Of a stretch of DNA of 64,000 nucleotides, positions 1-10,330 are shown piece by piece. Location of the stretch: assembly GCA_910591455.2 (NCBI GenBank), contig OU342808.1, positions 22,235,714 to 22,299,713 on the forward strand, read 5' to 3'. Positions within the stretch are counted from its first letter, which is position 1, and each line of letters opens with the position of its first letter. The notes beneath the pieces are model-generated. The model made no database searches, was not told the origin of the DNA, and saw only the letters and a program-made list of their open reading frames with translations. Position numbers and translations under genes: made by a program. This DNA is from Pholis gunnellus. Lineage: Eukaryota; Chordata; Actinopteri; Perciformes; Pholidae.

Positions 1-397
1 ACAGACAGAGTAGCAGACGAGGTGGTTTCTATCGTTATCATGCCCACCAAGACCTCCACTCATTTAAACTCACAACTATTCAGTGCAGCAAACTACTTGC
101 TTTTCAGCGAATGTCGCTTTTTCACGTCAATTTTGGGGACGTCAAACTTAATTATTCAAATAACGTCCTATTTATTTAAGCATATAGCACAGGGCTCCAT
201 CACATGCTTCTATGATGGGCTGTTACGCCGTCGCTCTCTCTTTTTATCACCACGCATGCGTTTGTATCCCATAATTCTATTTTCTTAAGATGTAGTCGTT
301 TTAGAGACTAAATGATATGCTAAAGTTTTACCGGCACTAGTTTGAAAAGTCCAGAACAGTTGAGGGCAGAAAGAAAGAAATCATTTTTTTATTCTAC
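1..397. other. left-edge intron of shoc1, no exon identified
   Basis: This stretch follows the donor GTAGAA (397-392 on the minus strand) of the last exon seen. I found no convincing further shoc1 exon on the minus strand. The open frame at 22-288 on the plus strand has AT-rich, low-quality coding content and no recognisable motif. Confidence 0.4.
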
Positions 398-712
398 CTT
401 GATGTCTAGATCCTCAGACTTCATGCCGAACAGCACCAGAGACGAATAAACCAACACCAAGTTGCTGAAGGCTTCAGTGGAAAATCTGCCATCACACAGA
501 CAGACAGACAGAATCAGTGACGGTGTGTGTGTGTCTGTGTAGAGAGGTGTGTGTGTGTGTGTGTGGACACTGACCCTCCTCCCCGACTGTCTCCACAGTG
601 CAGGATGAGCCAACAGTTGTTGTATTGCAAAGAGAGAGCGGTCAGCCTCATCACGACCCTCTCACTGGCTCGCTCCTGACACAGTTCATCCTCCTCCTAC
701 ACACACACACGC

Positions 713-810
<98 letters not shown>

Positions 811-3800
811 GCAGAAACTGTTTGTTGTTAGTTGTTGCTGTCCAGACGGAGATTTTTTCCCTCACATTTTCATGCAATATCCAAGAAGTTCAGTAGAGGG
901 AGATAAAAACATGGAAGAAATGCAGCATCATAATTGATTTGTGTGTGTGTGTGTGTGTTAAAGGACACAGCAGGTATCTCCCTGGTACCTGAATGACGAT
1001 AGCGGTGCTTTCATCCACTGTGATCACAGCGTAGTTCTGAGTCCCTCCGAGCATCTGCAGGGACGGACAGTGGCTCCTCTCCAGCACAGTTATATCAAAC
1101 CTTTAACACAAACATGTATACAGACAACTTTCACCACATGGTGTTCAGATGATAGCTAATCTTCACTGGCAAATAAGGTACAAACAGAAAATATAAAATT
1201 AAAAACGTCTGGAGTAATATAGATGTCTGGAGGTAATATAGAGATATTAGAATAACCAGTAAATCTGAAACAATTAATCAATTTCGTGATCACTAGAAAA
1301 TGAATCAGTAACTATTTTGATAATTGATTTAATACTTGGACTGTTTTTGTTTTGCTTGATTCATTATTTGGACTATTCACAATATTTGACGACATCAAAC
1401 GGGCATTTTTTCATCATTTTCTGATAATGAAAACGATTAAAGTTAGTTTCAGCTTTAATAACCACCGACAACGAGGCAGAAGTGGTCAAGATGAAACAAA
1501 CAGAAAAAGTGTAAAACAGTAAGAAGTGAGTGGGTGAATGCACGATGATCATTTTACTTTTTTAATATCTAAAAGCAATGTTTTTTCACATATCAGAGCT
1601 GGAAGAACTGAACCTGGCATCAGGAGCCACGTTTTCGACTGATTACCCCTATCAGGCGAATAATATACCGTAGGTATTTGTCATTGTTACTGGCTGCATG
1701 TGATTTAATTAGACTTCGCTGGATGAACGGGAACATGTACCCTGACTCCAGCGTCTGTAGCAGCAGTGGACAGTTGAGAAGCCCCTCTGTGACAAACAAC
1801 ACATACGGAACATCGTTCTCCAGGAACCACACGGCTTCTGGAAACAAACACACACATTTTAGAGGAACAACAATCCCACGTTACTGCACAATAGTGTGAA
1901 TAATAGGCGTGCGGGGGCGGCAGCTGACCAGTGTCGGACATGATGGTGTTGAAGATGAGGTGGCTGATGCTCCTCTCTCTGCAGACCGTGGCCCACGGTG
2001 ACTGGCCCGGATGGTCGTACTCCACCAGCAGAGAGAAACAGCTCCAGGGGAAGTCTGGGCCGACGTGCTGCTCACACACCACCACGCACACACTGTCGCA
2101 CATGCTGCTGGAACAGGATGGGAGTGAGGAAACAACACCGTGCTCGACATACAATAGCAGCTTGACATATTTCCTTAACAGGGCAAAACCATTACCACTT
2201 ACTCCGTTACGACGAAGCACTCTTCTTACTCATACAGTATAGAGTCGTACGAGGAATGACTTCGTTTTTAGTTCATGAAACTCAAACTAAAGAGGATTAA
2301 ACAGGCATTTGCTGCGTATATTTTATTAGTGCTAGGATGTGCATGAATGATGCAATGAATACAAAAGAAACTGATCTTTATTACCTGCTGACCACACTGG
2401 CACCATTCAGCTTTTTCTTGTTCCCTTCGGGACAAACTGCTGTGACAGCAGCACCTGAGACGACAGACAAAAAAAAACATACTTAACAGTGTGACACACA
2501 TTTAGTTTCTATGAGAAGTGGTGGTGTTGTGGCTGATAAGTGAGAGAGATAAATGGGTTGCTCACCAGCCACGTGGCTCAAGCTGCTGATGATTAAAGAT
2601 CTGATGTCGTCAGAGTCGACCGATATTATGACAAGAATCTACAAAAAGACAAGTGAGCCGGGATCACAGCAGGTTGTTTTTTTCTTCTTCTCACAAATAA
2701 CCACTGAAACCTGACTGGCGCTGGTGAAACTGACTTTCTCCGAGGTGTTCTGTGCCGTTCTGCCGTGCAGCCATGAGGCCAGCAGCTTCTGCAGCTCCAG
2801 GAGTTTGAGGTTGGACTCCTGCTCCTTGTGACTGAGGTAGAGGATGATTTGCAGCCTCTTCACCAGCTGCTCCAGACTCTGCTCTGCACACGCCTCAGCC
2901 GCCTTGGTCAGGTACTCTTTAGTGCATAAGGAGACAATTTGTTTAAATGCAGATTGATGAAGCACGAATGTGAAAATCCTTAAAAACTACACTTAAAAGC
3001 CCTGAAAACATTCATCCTCCCTCAGCTTCTTAGTTTTGAGTTTGAGTTTTAGAAGTTAAACTGAAAAAAAGACGTTTGTGCTGAATTAAGAAGCATATTA
3101 AAATCTTAACTACAGAAATATATAAATATATATATACTGACCCAATGCAGTACCGAGGTCACACTTCAGCAGCAGCTCCTTAAATGTCACCAGCACATGA
3201 ATCAGAGCCGCCTGGTTGAAAAGCACTTCCTGATCTGTACACACAAGGCCGGCAGAGGGATTTAACACCTTTTCTCACATAGATTTACTGAATTCCCATC
3301 TCAATGAACAGTTACAAGCCAAAAGATAAGGTCGTAAAAACTGTGTTTCTGCACTATTACATTGTGTTTTGTACCTCTGACCAGCTCTGCGCTCCGTGCA
3401 TGTGTCCCGCAGAGCGCTCTCTCCTGCTGTTTGAGGAGGAAGTGTGTTTGGTCCGGGGCCAGGCAGCTGAAGTCTCCTCGTACAGGAAAGTTGAGGCCCA
3501 GCTGTCTGGCAGAGCTCAAACAAGGCTGAGCGAAGGCCAGCAGCTCACAGTGGGCACGCTGCTGGCTGTCTGTGAGGGAGTGAGAGTCACAAACTTCAAA
3601 CACTTTCTGAACCATCCTTTCCAACGAGGACAAGTTGAGACACGTGTTTTGGTGTATCATTGGGTATCGTACCGGTAGCTTGGACTTGTACCGCTCTGCT
3701 GTCCCGTCTGTTCGGAGGGATGGACGGACGGACAGGATGACTCGTTTTACCCGTCGCCTGACCCGCTGCCTTCTGCTCTCTGGTAGCATTTGCTGACACA

Positions 3801-6800
3801 GCACCACTCATATAGGTTGGCCTCTGCTCTGGAGGAGGCTGATGGTGCTCAGATGGTTCTTGTTGGTCCACGTTTGGTGCTGATGAAAAGGATGAGATGA
3901 TGTAACAGTGTGTGAAGAGACACTAGTGTCACTACACTGAGATCGAGTTCTGTAAGGTAAATATCAAAGTTCATGAACTTGAACACCAAAATGTTTAAAT
4001 TTGGGAGCCTCCCGTTGAATTTTATTTCTAAAAGTCCATATTAATAAAGCCATGTAAAGGTTGACAGTAGTAGTTTAGTGCTACAATTATTTAGTGCCTA
4101 TTTAACTAACCGAATAATCTACAGAGTACTTCCTCCATTTACTATGAATCATTTGGTCTACAGATAAATAAATAAGATGTCAGCAAAGAGCCCACAGTGA
4201 AGTCTGGAAATGTCATTTTGTCCAACCAACAGTCCAAAACCCAAATATATTCAGTTTTATAGTAAATTAAAAAAGTTAAAATATTAACATTTGAAAAGCT
4301 AGAACTGGAGATTTGATTACATTAAATACAAATAATAAATTATCAAAAAGGTTTGATTCATTTCAACTTCTGTGTGTTATTAATTATTTTGTGCAGCAAT
4401 AAAAATAAACAGAAATACATAAATAATGAAATACAGTTACTTGTTGGGCGTTTCGTGAACATTCTGGATTTGACCACCAGATGGAGCCAAAGTTTAAAGC
4501 TAAATTAAATCGAATGACTAATATAGGTACGAGTAGTGCATATTTCTATTTTACCTAAAAAAAAAAGCATATATTGATGGAAATTTAGATCCTTTTAAAA
4601 TATTAGACTAGGCTCTCTACCTTCCACTAACCTATGATTCATATGTTTTTGGAGCTGCATGCGTTATTACCAAAAATAAGTGATCAGATGAAATATGTGT
4701 ATAAAAGTAGGACTGGAGGTGATGAAAATCCTCTGGAGTCTTTATAAGAGGAACACTTAATAAACTCATCATCTATTCAGTCATCTAGCGTCACAGAGTA
4801 CCTGGAGTTGAGCTCTGAGGAGCTTCAGTAACCGCAGCCGTCTGCTGAGATCTCAGTATCATGAAGGTGGCCAGAGGGTCGTCCGGTGGACGTCTCGTAA
4901 CCGGCACACACCTGCGATGGTCTCCGGCGGACACGGCGCTCTGCTCGGCCTTACAGTCGCCTCTACGTGTGCCGATGTCGCTCTTACGGGCAGGAAACAT
5001 GGCCGCGCCATCTAAAAACCTCTCGGTTGAAACCTCATCTTTAGTGTCGGCGTTAGTGGCGAATTTAGAAAATGTTACGGGTGCAGGTTTTACTTCCTTG
5101 TAGTTTGTGTTGACAGCGTGCATCGGGAAGGCGTTCTGAGACGCAGCGGCAACAGATTCTTTCTGAAGACGCGCGTCGTCAGCAGCAGTTTGACATTTCT
5201 TCAGTTGAGGTGACGGAGTTTTGTTTGTGGGATTCATCCGGACAGATGTGACTGAGACCAGAGGAGATGAGAGGACGGGTGAGAAACCTGCTGCAGCAAT
5301 CTCAAACTTTAATCGACTAAAACAATCAAGTAACTGCTGAGTCCAGACTAAGCGTGGACTGAGTCGATAAAGGACAGAACTACTCACTCTCCTCGTGCTC
5401 AGGGGACAGTTTTTTGAAGTCCTCCATCGTTTCCTCTGCGGTGGAAGGAGACTCCGGCCTCATGCGCTCTGTGAAGTCTCTATCGCTGCACAAACACACC
5501 TGCGGAGCTCCGACCTCCATCTCTGACTGCAGTTTGTCCCCAACGACGACGACAGAGCTCCGATTCTCTGACTTTGTGACTTTCCAGGCTTCAGACAGCG
5601 GCTGGAAGTCGACCACTGGTTCATATATTTGAGGCTCTGTGAGAAAATACAGCAGATTAGATTATTAATAACATCCTTTGGAGATGTATTTTGTAGTGTC
5701 GGCCTCTTAAACTGCCAAGATTAGAGATTCAGGTAACACACGGACTCTTACAAAGATGTTTTACACTCAACATTTTTAAACGCTACTTTAACTACAGATC
5801 TGTGAAAACTAAAACATTCACCTGCCAATAGAAAGCCCACCACGAAGGTCGGATGCTTCTCCGCCTTCCAAAGGGCCGTCTCCATCTCTTTCTGAGCTCT
5901 CGCTGACACCAAAGATCTACATGACAATCATTGTTACACGAGCTTTCCTACATGACGTTAACATTACATTATACCACACAGGGGTTTAATAAAGCTAATG
6001 CTGTAACATATATGGTTTTATTCTCTGAACGTGTTCAGGAGAATTTAAGGCCGTTTATGAGAGCTAGTTAAGTTAATGTTTAACACTTCATCTGCACGTC
6101 CAGTGAGCATAAACTGAACCTGCATGGACGAACGAGCAGTTTGACCGCGTGGTTTCATCCCTCACCCTCTGCAGATCACAGACTCCTCCTTCTGAAGTTC
6201 ACACGTGGACGGACAGATTTGGGTTCGACTCGTCTCGGGACTCGGAGTCAAAGTCACGTCCAGCTCCAGTTCAGTCGGAAGCATCACACGTCCTGAGAGG
6301 AAGATTGGGTTAGTTTCTGCTCATTACCGCTACCTTCTGCACGACCCTCATCCCAACCGCAACCAAAGATTTATATTAACACTGGAATTTAAAACACTCA
6401 TATTACACCTGATTTTATTGTTTATATTCTATTCAAAATACTGAATGTTTTCCTTGTAAATGAAATCAGTTGTAGTGGGTTAGTTTGTACAATTTTTAGA
6501 TACTTTACCTGAATATTTCTATTTTAGAGTATTTTACAAGTAGAAATGGTGTGAAAATACTGCATTACAAGTAAAAGTCCTGCATTTAAAATGTTACTTA
6601 AGTAAAAGTACAAAAGTACAGAAGTATTATTAGCAAAATGTATTTCTCATAACACTGTGAATCATACAATTATTACAAAATATTATATAATTCTGTTTTT
6701 AACACTAAATAATACATGTGAGAGCATTTTAATGTCAATTTGAGATACTTTATGTACTACTGGGTAGATTAGTACTGCATGATATCATATGAGCATATCA

Positions 6801-9774
6801 TGTTTCTTTATGTAAAAAGTTACTTGTAACTCTTAAATGTTAAATAACTGTACTGGAGCCAAAAGTACTATATTTCCCTTTGAAATGTTCTGGAGTACAA
6901 CTATAAAGTAGCAGGTAAAATGGAAATACTAGAGTACTTACTTTACTAAATGTACTTCGTTACATCCAACTACTGCTGCTACTTTACATTTCAGAGGCAA
7001 ATATTGTACTTTTCACTCAGTTATTTAACAGTTATAGTTACTTTTCAGATGAATATTTTTATATAAACACATGGACTTGTTGGACCGGTTTATACAATAT
7101 GATGCATTAGTACAGTACATATTTATACATCATAAATAATGATCCCATAATATAACACTAACAGGGACCATTCTGCCTAATGAGTACTTTTACTGTACTT
7201 TTAAATGCTTTAAGTACATTTAGCAGCCAATACTTTCACACTTTAAAGTAACTCTTAAGTAAAATGTGTTTGGTTTTGCTACTTTTACTAATTAAATGAT
7301 TTAAATACTACATTCTAGTAAACCAGCCACTGTAGAAACTATTTCTGTCCAAACATGATGACCTAACAAGTCACTCTCTGTGTCTTCTCTCTAACTTTTA
7401 CCTGCCAGCTCCATCAAGCCTCCCTTTGTGTTGCGTTTCTCGTCGGGCTCCTCTGGTACTTCATACTGAGAAATATCAGCCGATGCTGATCCATCAGAAA
7501 GGAAAGCTGAGAGAAATGGGACTCCAGTATATGAGTTTACATGTTGGGTGCATGTTTATATTTCCTAATTAACTTAAATGTCGTTAATTACCTTTATAAA
7601 GCACATCCAGGACTGGAAGTTGCTCATCCAGCTGTTCAGGAGCAACAATCATTCGATCACAAACGCTTGAAAAGGCGGTGCAGCCGTCTTGGCTCAGATT
7701 CAGCGTGTCCACTACGACAGGCAGCAAAAGAGACTTCACAGAACAAAAAGAAACAATCTTTAAAGTAACTTTAAAACATACGAAAACAAATCATTCGGCA
7801 CTTTTCTTTTTAGTTACCTCTTCTTTCATCAGTGACTCTTTACCAAACTCCTCGTGAATGTTTGCGCACGTCTGAAAGTCCCCGGTGTGCACATCAGGAG
7901 GTTTTTCAAAAGACGCACAGTGCCTAAAAAGCAGTGGGGGAAAGTAACTAAGTACATTATCGCAAGTACAGTTTTGAGGTACTTGTACTTGTACTTTTCC
8001 ATTCTCTGCTACTTTATACTGCCGCTCCACTACTTTTCAGAGGGAAATATTGTACTTTGCCGGATTGTACTAGGAATGTGCAACCCCTTTGATCACATAA
8101 CTATTGAAGGATAAACATGCACACCTGAATATGGCGTCCTCAGAGATGGTATCTCCCGTTGAGCTCAGCAGAGGGTCGGCCACAGGAAGCGTCCTCAGCC
8201 TGGACAGTTTAGCTTCCAGCGAGGGTAAATGTCTCTTAAAGTGTGGCAGGTAATCGACAACCATGAGCTCTTCAGGCAGGAGGAGATCTTTGAACAGATG
8301 GAAACATATCATTGGTGAGAAAGACAATTAATGTCACAGATATTCTTAAAACGGAACATTGACTTACCTTTGTTTTCATTTCCATGTTTCATCTGGTCAG
8401 TTGTGCACTTTAAGAATGATTCCTGACACGGATTATTGATCCACGTCTCTCTTAACAGGCAGACGTACTCATCCTGGTCTAGATCCGTCAGTGAGTCAGG
8501 ATTAGACCTGGGTATCACCTCCACGTCCCCTTTCACCTCGCTCAGAGACACTTGAAATCTGGAATACGAATATCGAAAATCACGCCTCAAACAACAAAGC
8601 ATATTGAGAGTAAAATGATGCACAGTGAGACGTGTTTTTAACCTCTCTGGTGAAATATCTGCTTGGCTTTGTTCTCCCAGGTCATCGAGCACAGAACCAC
8701 TGACGAAGAGTTTGCAGGTTGAGATCACCTTTCCTACAACAAGTTAAAAAGATGTTTGTGATTGTCTCATTTAGGGTAGTTCGACACCTGTAAGTATTTA
8801 TGCACCACATATATTTATTCAATAAGACCAGAATAAATGTGATCAAACCTCTGAGCCTTATAGTAGCTCTTTACTGGACTCTGTTGGCTTCCTGTCTACT
8901 CTGATACGGGAACGTTAGACAACGTCTGAATACTCTTTATTTGGGAATCACTAATATCATCGGAATATCAAACACTATGTGTAAATGTTATGATTAGAGC
9001 GATTGTAAAATCAACAGAAACTTGTTTAAATGAACACCTAAATCAGTATGATCTAGTTATAGTAGATCAGAAGTCCCTCAGAGATGATATGTGCAAAGCT
9101 ATAAATGAATAATTGTGGTTATCATGCTGTTTTTTAATTATTACTGTATCTACTTCGGGATAACTGTTGGTGCTTTCATTTGCAAAAATCAGAGCAGTAA
9201 GAATATTTATTAAAGTGGAAGTTATTACATTTACTCGATAGATCAAAGAAAGTGAGGAATGTGTGTCCCCCAACTGATTACATTTAAGATTTGGAGAACA
9301 TAAACTTATTATAGCATTTCAAACACAAATCCCATACTCTATATCTTTATAAAAGGAGATTATTTCTTCTTACAAATGATGTAGTTAGTAGGAAATGGAC
9401 TGGGCTACAGTCTCTTGGACTGCATCTGATATAAAAACCCTCTTTAAAACACATGAAACCAGTCAACCTTGTGACCGTGGTTAGACTGTGTCTATACCTC
9501 TGATCCATGGTGTCCTGTAGGTGACTTCAGGCAGCTTGCCCCTGTGCGGGTAGAGGTCACTGGTACCAGTGAGGTACGGTGCTGGCAGCGCCAGTAAGTT
9601 CATCATTACTTTCAGACTGGTGGTGGTCTGAAATAAAAGGACAGAGGAGGAAGAGCAGGGCCACATAGCTTTGAGGTTAAATATTATTCTGAGGTAAATA
9701 TAAAAAGAAAACACTAAGCTCACCTCAAAAACATAGTCGAGAGCTTTAAATCTGACTGGAGGGAAAGTTTGCAT
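398..9774 (-). CDS. shoc1: shoc1 (shortage in chiasmata 1 homolog), partial: 23 coding exons, 3' end beyond the left edge
   Basis: SHOC1 is a meiotic protein with an XPF-like fold that works with SPO16 on recombination intermediates to promote crossovers. Coding exons, in order on the minus strand: 9774-9724, 9627-9498, 8733-8643, 8558-8368, 8287-8125, 7923-7818, 7733-7592, 7506-7402, 6292-6166, 5916-5822, 5636-5388, 5287-4802, 3879-3751, 3698-3375, 3234-3142, 2916-2711, 2638-2566, 2454-2385, 2104-1929, 1837-1741, 1100-989, 696-575, 485-398. All phases agree, giving 1142 codons without a stop. The start is the first ATG (MQTFPPVRF), in the second exon. The family is recognised from LLALPAPYL and TYRTPWIRG near the N-terminus, and from EQHVGPDFPWSCFSLLVEYD, VPYVLFVTEGLLN and VLERSHCPSL near residues 960-1045. 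The last stretch matches the XPF ERK motif but has ERS, so it should be catalytically dead, as is known for the family. The last exon ends in AAG before GTAGAA, so the gene continues past the window. Uncertain points are the 52-nt gap at 3699-3750 and the donor at 2711 (alternative 2735). Confidence 0.85.
529..566. repeat. (GT)n-rich tract in shoc1 intron 486-574
   Basis: An interrupted GT repeat fills part of the 89-bp intron between shoc1 exons 696-575 and 485-398, close to the donor at 574. Confidence 0.8.
699..807. repeat. (CA)n microsatellite, about 107 bp, inside shoc1
   Basis: It is an almost pure CA tract with two CACG interruptions near its left end. On the shoc1 (minus) strand it reads (TG)n and runs directly into the acceptor TAG at 699-697 of the exon 696-575. 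It therefore takes the place of the usual polypyrimidine tract. Confidence 0.95.
1235..1462. repeat. decayed copy of a common teleost MITE (AACTAACGATTATTTT-type)
   Basis: The tract lies in the shoc1 intron 1101-1740. It has the AATTAATCAAT, GATAATTGATT and GTTTCAGCTTTA pieces of the palindromic fish repeat also seen at 4063 and 59410. Divergence is high, and the ends are approximate. Confidence 0.4.
4063..4330. repeat. MITE copy of the same family as 59410-59737
   Basis: This copy lies in the shoc1 intron 3880-4801. It shares the diagnostic core CCAACAGTCCAAAACCCAAA followed by ATATTCAGTTTT, and an imperfect TAGTGCTACAA left end. I recognise the family as abundant in acanthomorph fish; it is a non-autonomous DNA transposon. 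Confidence 0.65.
6480..7325. repeat. AAGTAC-rich palindromic repeat cluster in a shoc1 intron
   Basis: Most of the intron 6293-7401 consists of repeated words such as AAGTAAAAGTAC and GTACTTTTACT in both orientations. They match a teleost MITE family whose ends resemble CAGTGGTGGAAAGTAACT. It looks like two or more nested, decayed copies. Confidence 0.6.
7932..8065. repeat. AAGTAC-type MITE filling a shoc1 intron
   Basis: It begins CAGTGGGGGAAAGTAACTAA and contains GTACTTGTACTTGTACTTTT. It occupies most of the 201-bp intron 7924-8124. Its left terminus ends 8 bp from the acceptor of exon 7923-7818, so its end supplies the pyrimidine-rich stretch of that acceptor on the minus strand. Confidence 0.7.
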
Positions 9775-10208
9775 TGGAGAACTGATGTGGTTTTCAGACC
9801 TGTAACAATAAACATAAAATATAATCATACAAACTGCAATTCAATGAAAAATAATCATCTTTTCAGGAAACATTAATTGCATAATCATCACTGTCTAAAC
9901 GAAAAAAATTAAACAGATCACTCTTAACAGGTAACTTCCTTATTTTAATTCCTAACATTAGCTAGTGCTTCTATCAGATGATAAATCTAACTTTAGCTAA
10001 AGTTAGCTTAGTTTAGCTAGCTAAAGTTAGCTTAGCGATCTCTTCCAAGTGACGTTCAGTCAAGCTAGCAGTTATAACTTATTTAGCAGTTAGCTAGCTT
10101 GTTCTACGTCCTTCAACTCATTACAGGTGTTGATGAAACTAAAACTTCCAACAGCACAAATTGAACAAATAATAAAAACGTAAGTAATCAGGTATTTTAT
10201 AAACTTAC

Positions 10209-10300
10209 ATATTAACAGGCGACGATTTATTTTTGTGTTTTAGGTGTTTTACAGGCGAGGTGTCTGATCAGCCAAAGATCGTTTATTGCGGATGATACAC
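10209..10300 (-). other. shoc1: shoc1 5' untranslated first exon
   Basis: On the minus strand a good donor (GTAAGTTT, 10208-10201) lies about 400 bp upstream of the acceptor of the exon that carries the first ATG. There is no ATG between about 10250 and 10209, so this exon is non-coding. The 5' limit is a guess based on the GC-rich patch near 10300. Confidence 0.5.
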
Positions 10301-10330
10301 TTCCTCATCGCATGCGCTTTGAGGCGTTTT
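10290..10330 (-). promoter_or_regulatory. putative TATA-less shoc1 promoter with NRF1-like and ETS-like sites
   Basis: Read on the minus strand, GCGCATGCGA at 10317-10308 is one base off the NRF1 palindrome, and GAGGAAGTG just downstream resembles an ETS site. Both sit just upstream of the inferred first exon. Such sites are typical of CpG-type promoters of germline and housekeeping genes. The assignment is inference. Confidence 0.4.

Noticed and set aside
598..877. Open frames on both strands made of HTHTHT or CVCVCV repeats
   Set aside because: They are translations of the (CA)n microsatellite and overlap a real shoc1 exon and splice acceptor.
1705..2220. 171-residue minus-strand open frame
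   Set aside because: Only its middle (2104-1929) is a shoc1 exon. The rest runs through introns and out of frame.
9960..10100. Repeated TTAGCTAGCTAAAGTTAGCT words as a possible array
   Set aside because: The repeats are short, irregular and without equal spacing. This is simple low-complexity sequence, not a CRISPR-like or satellite array.
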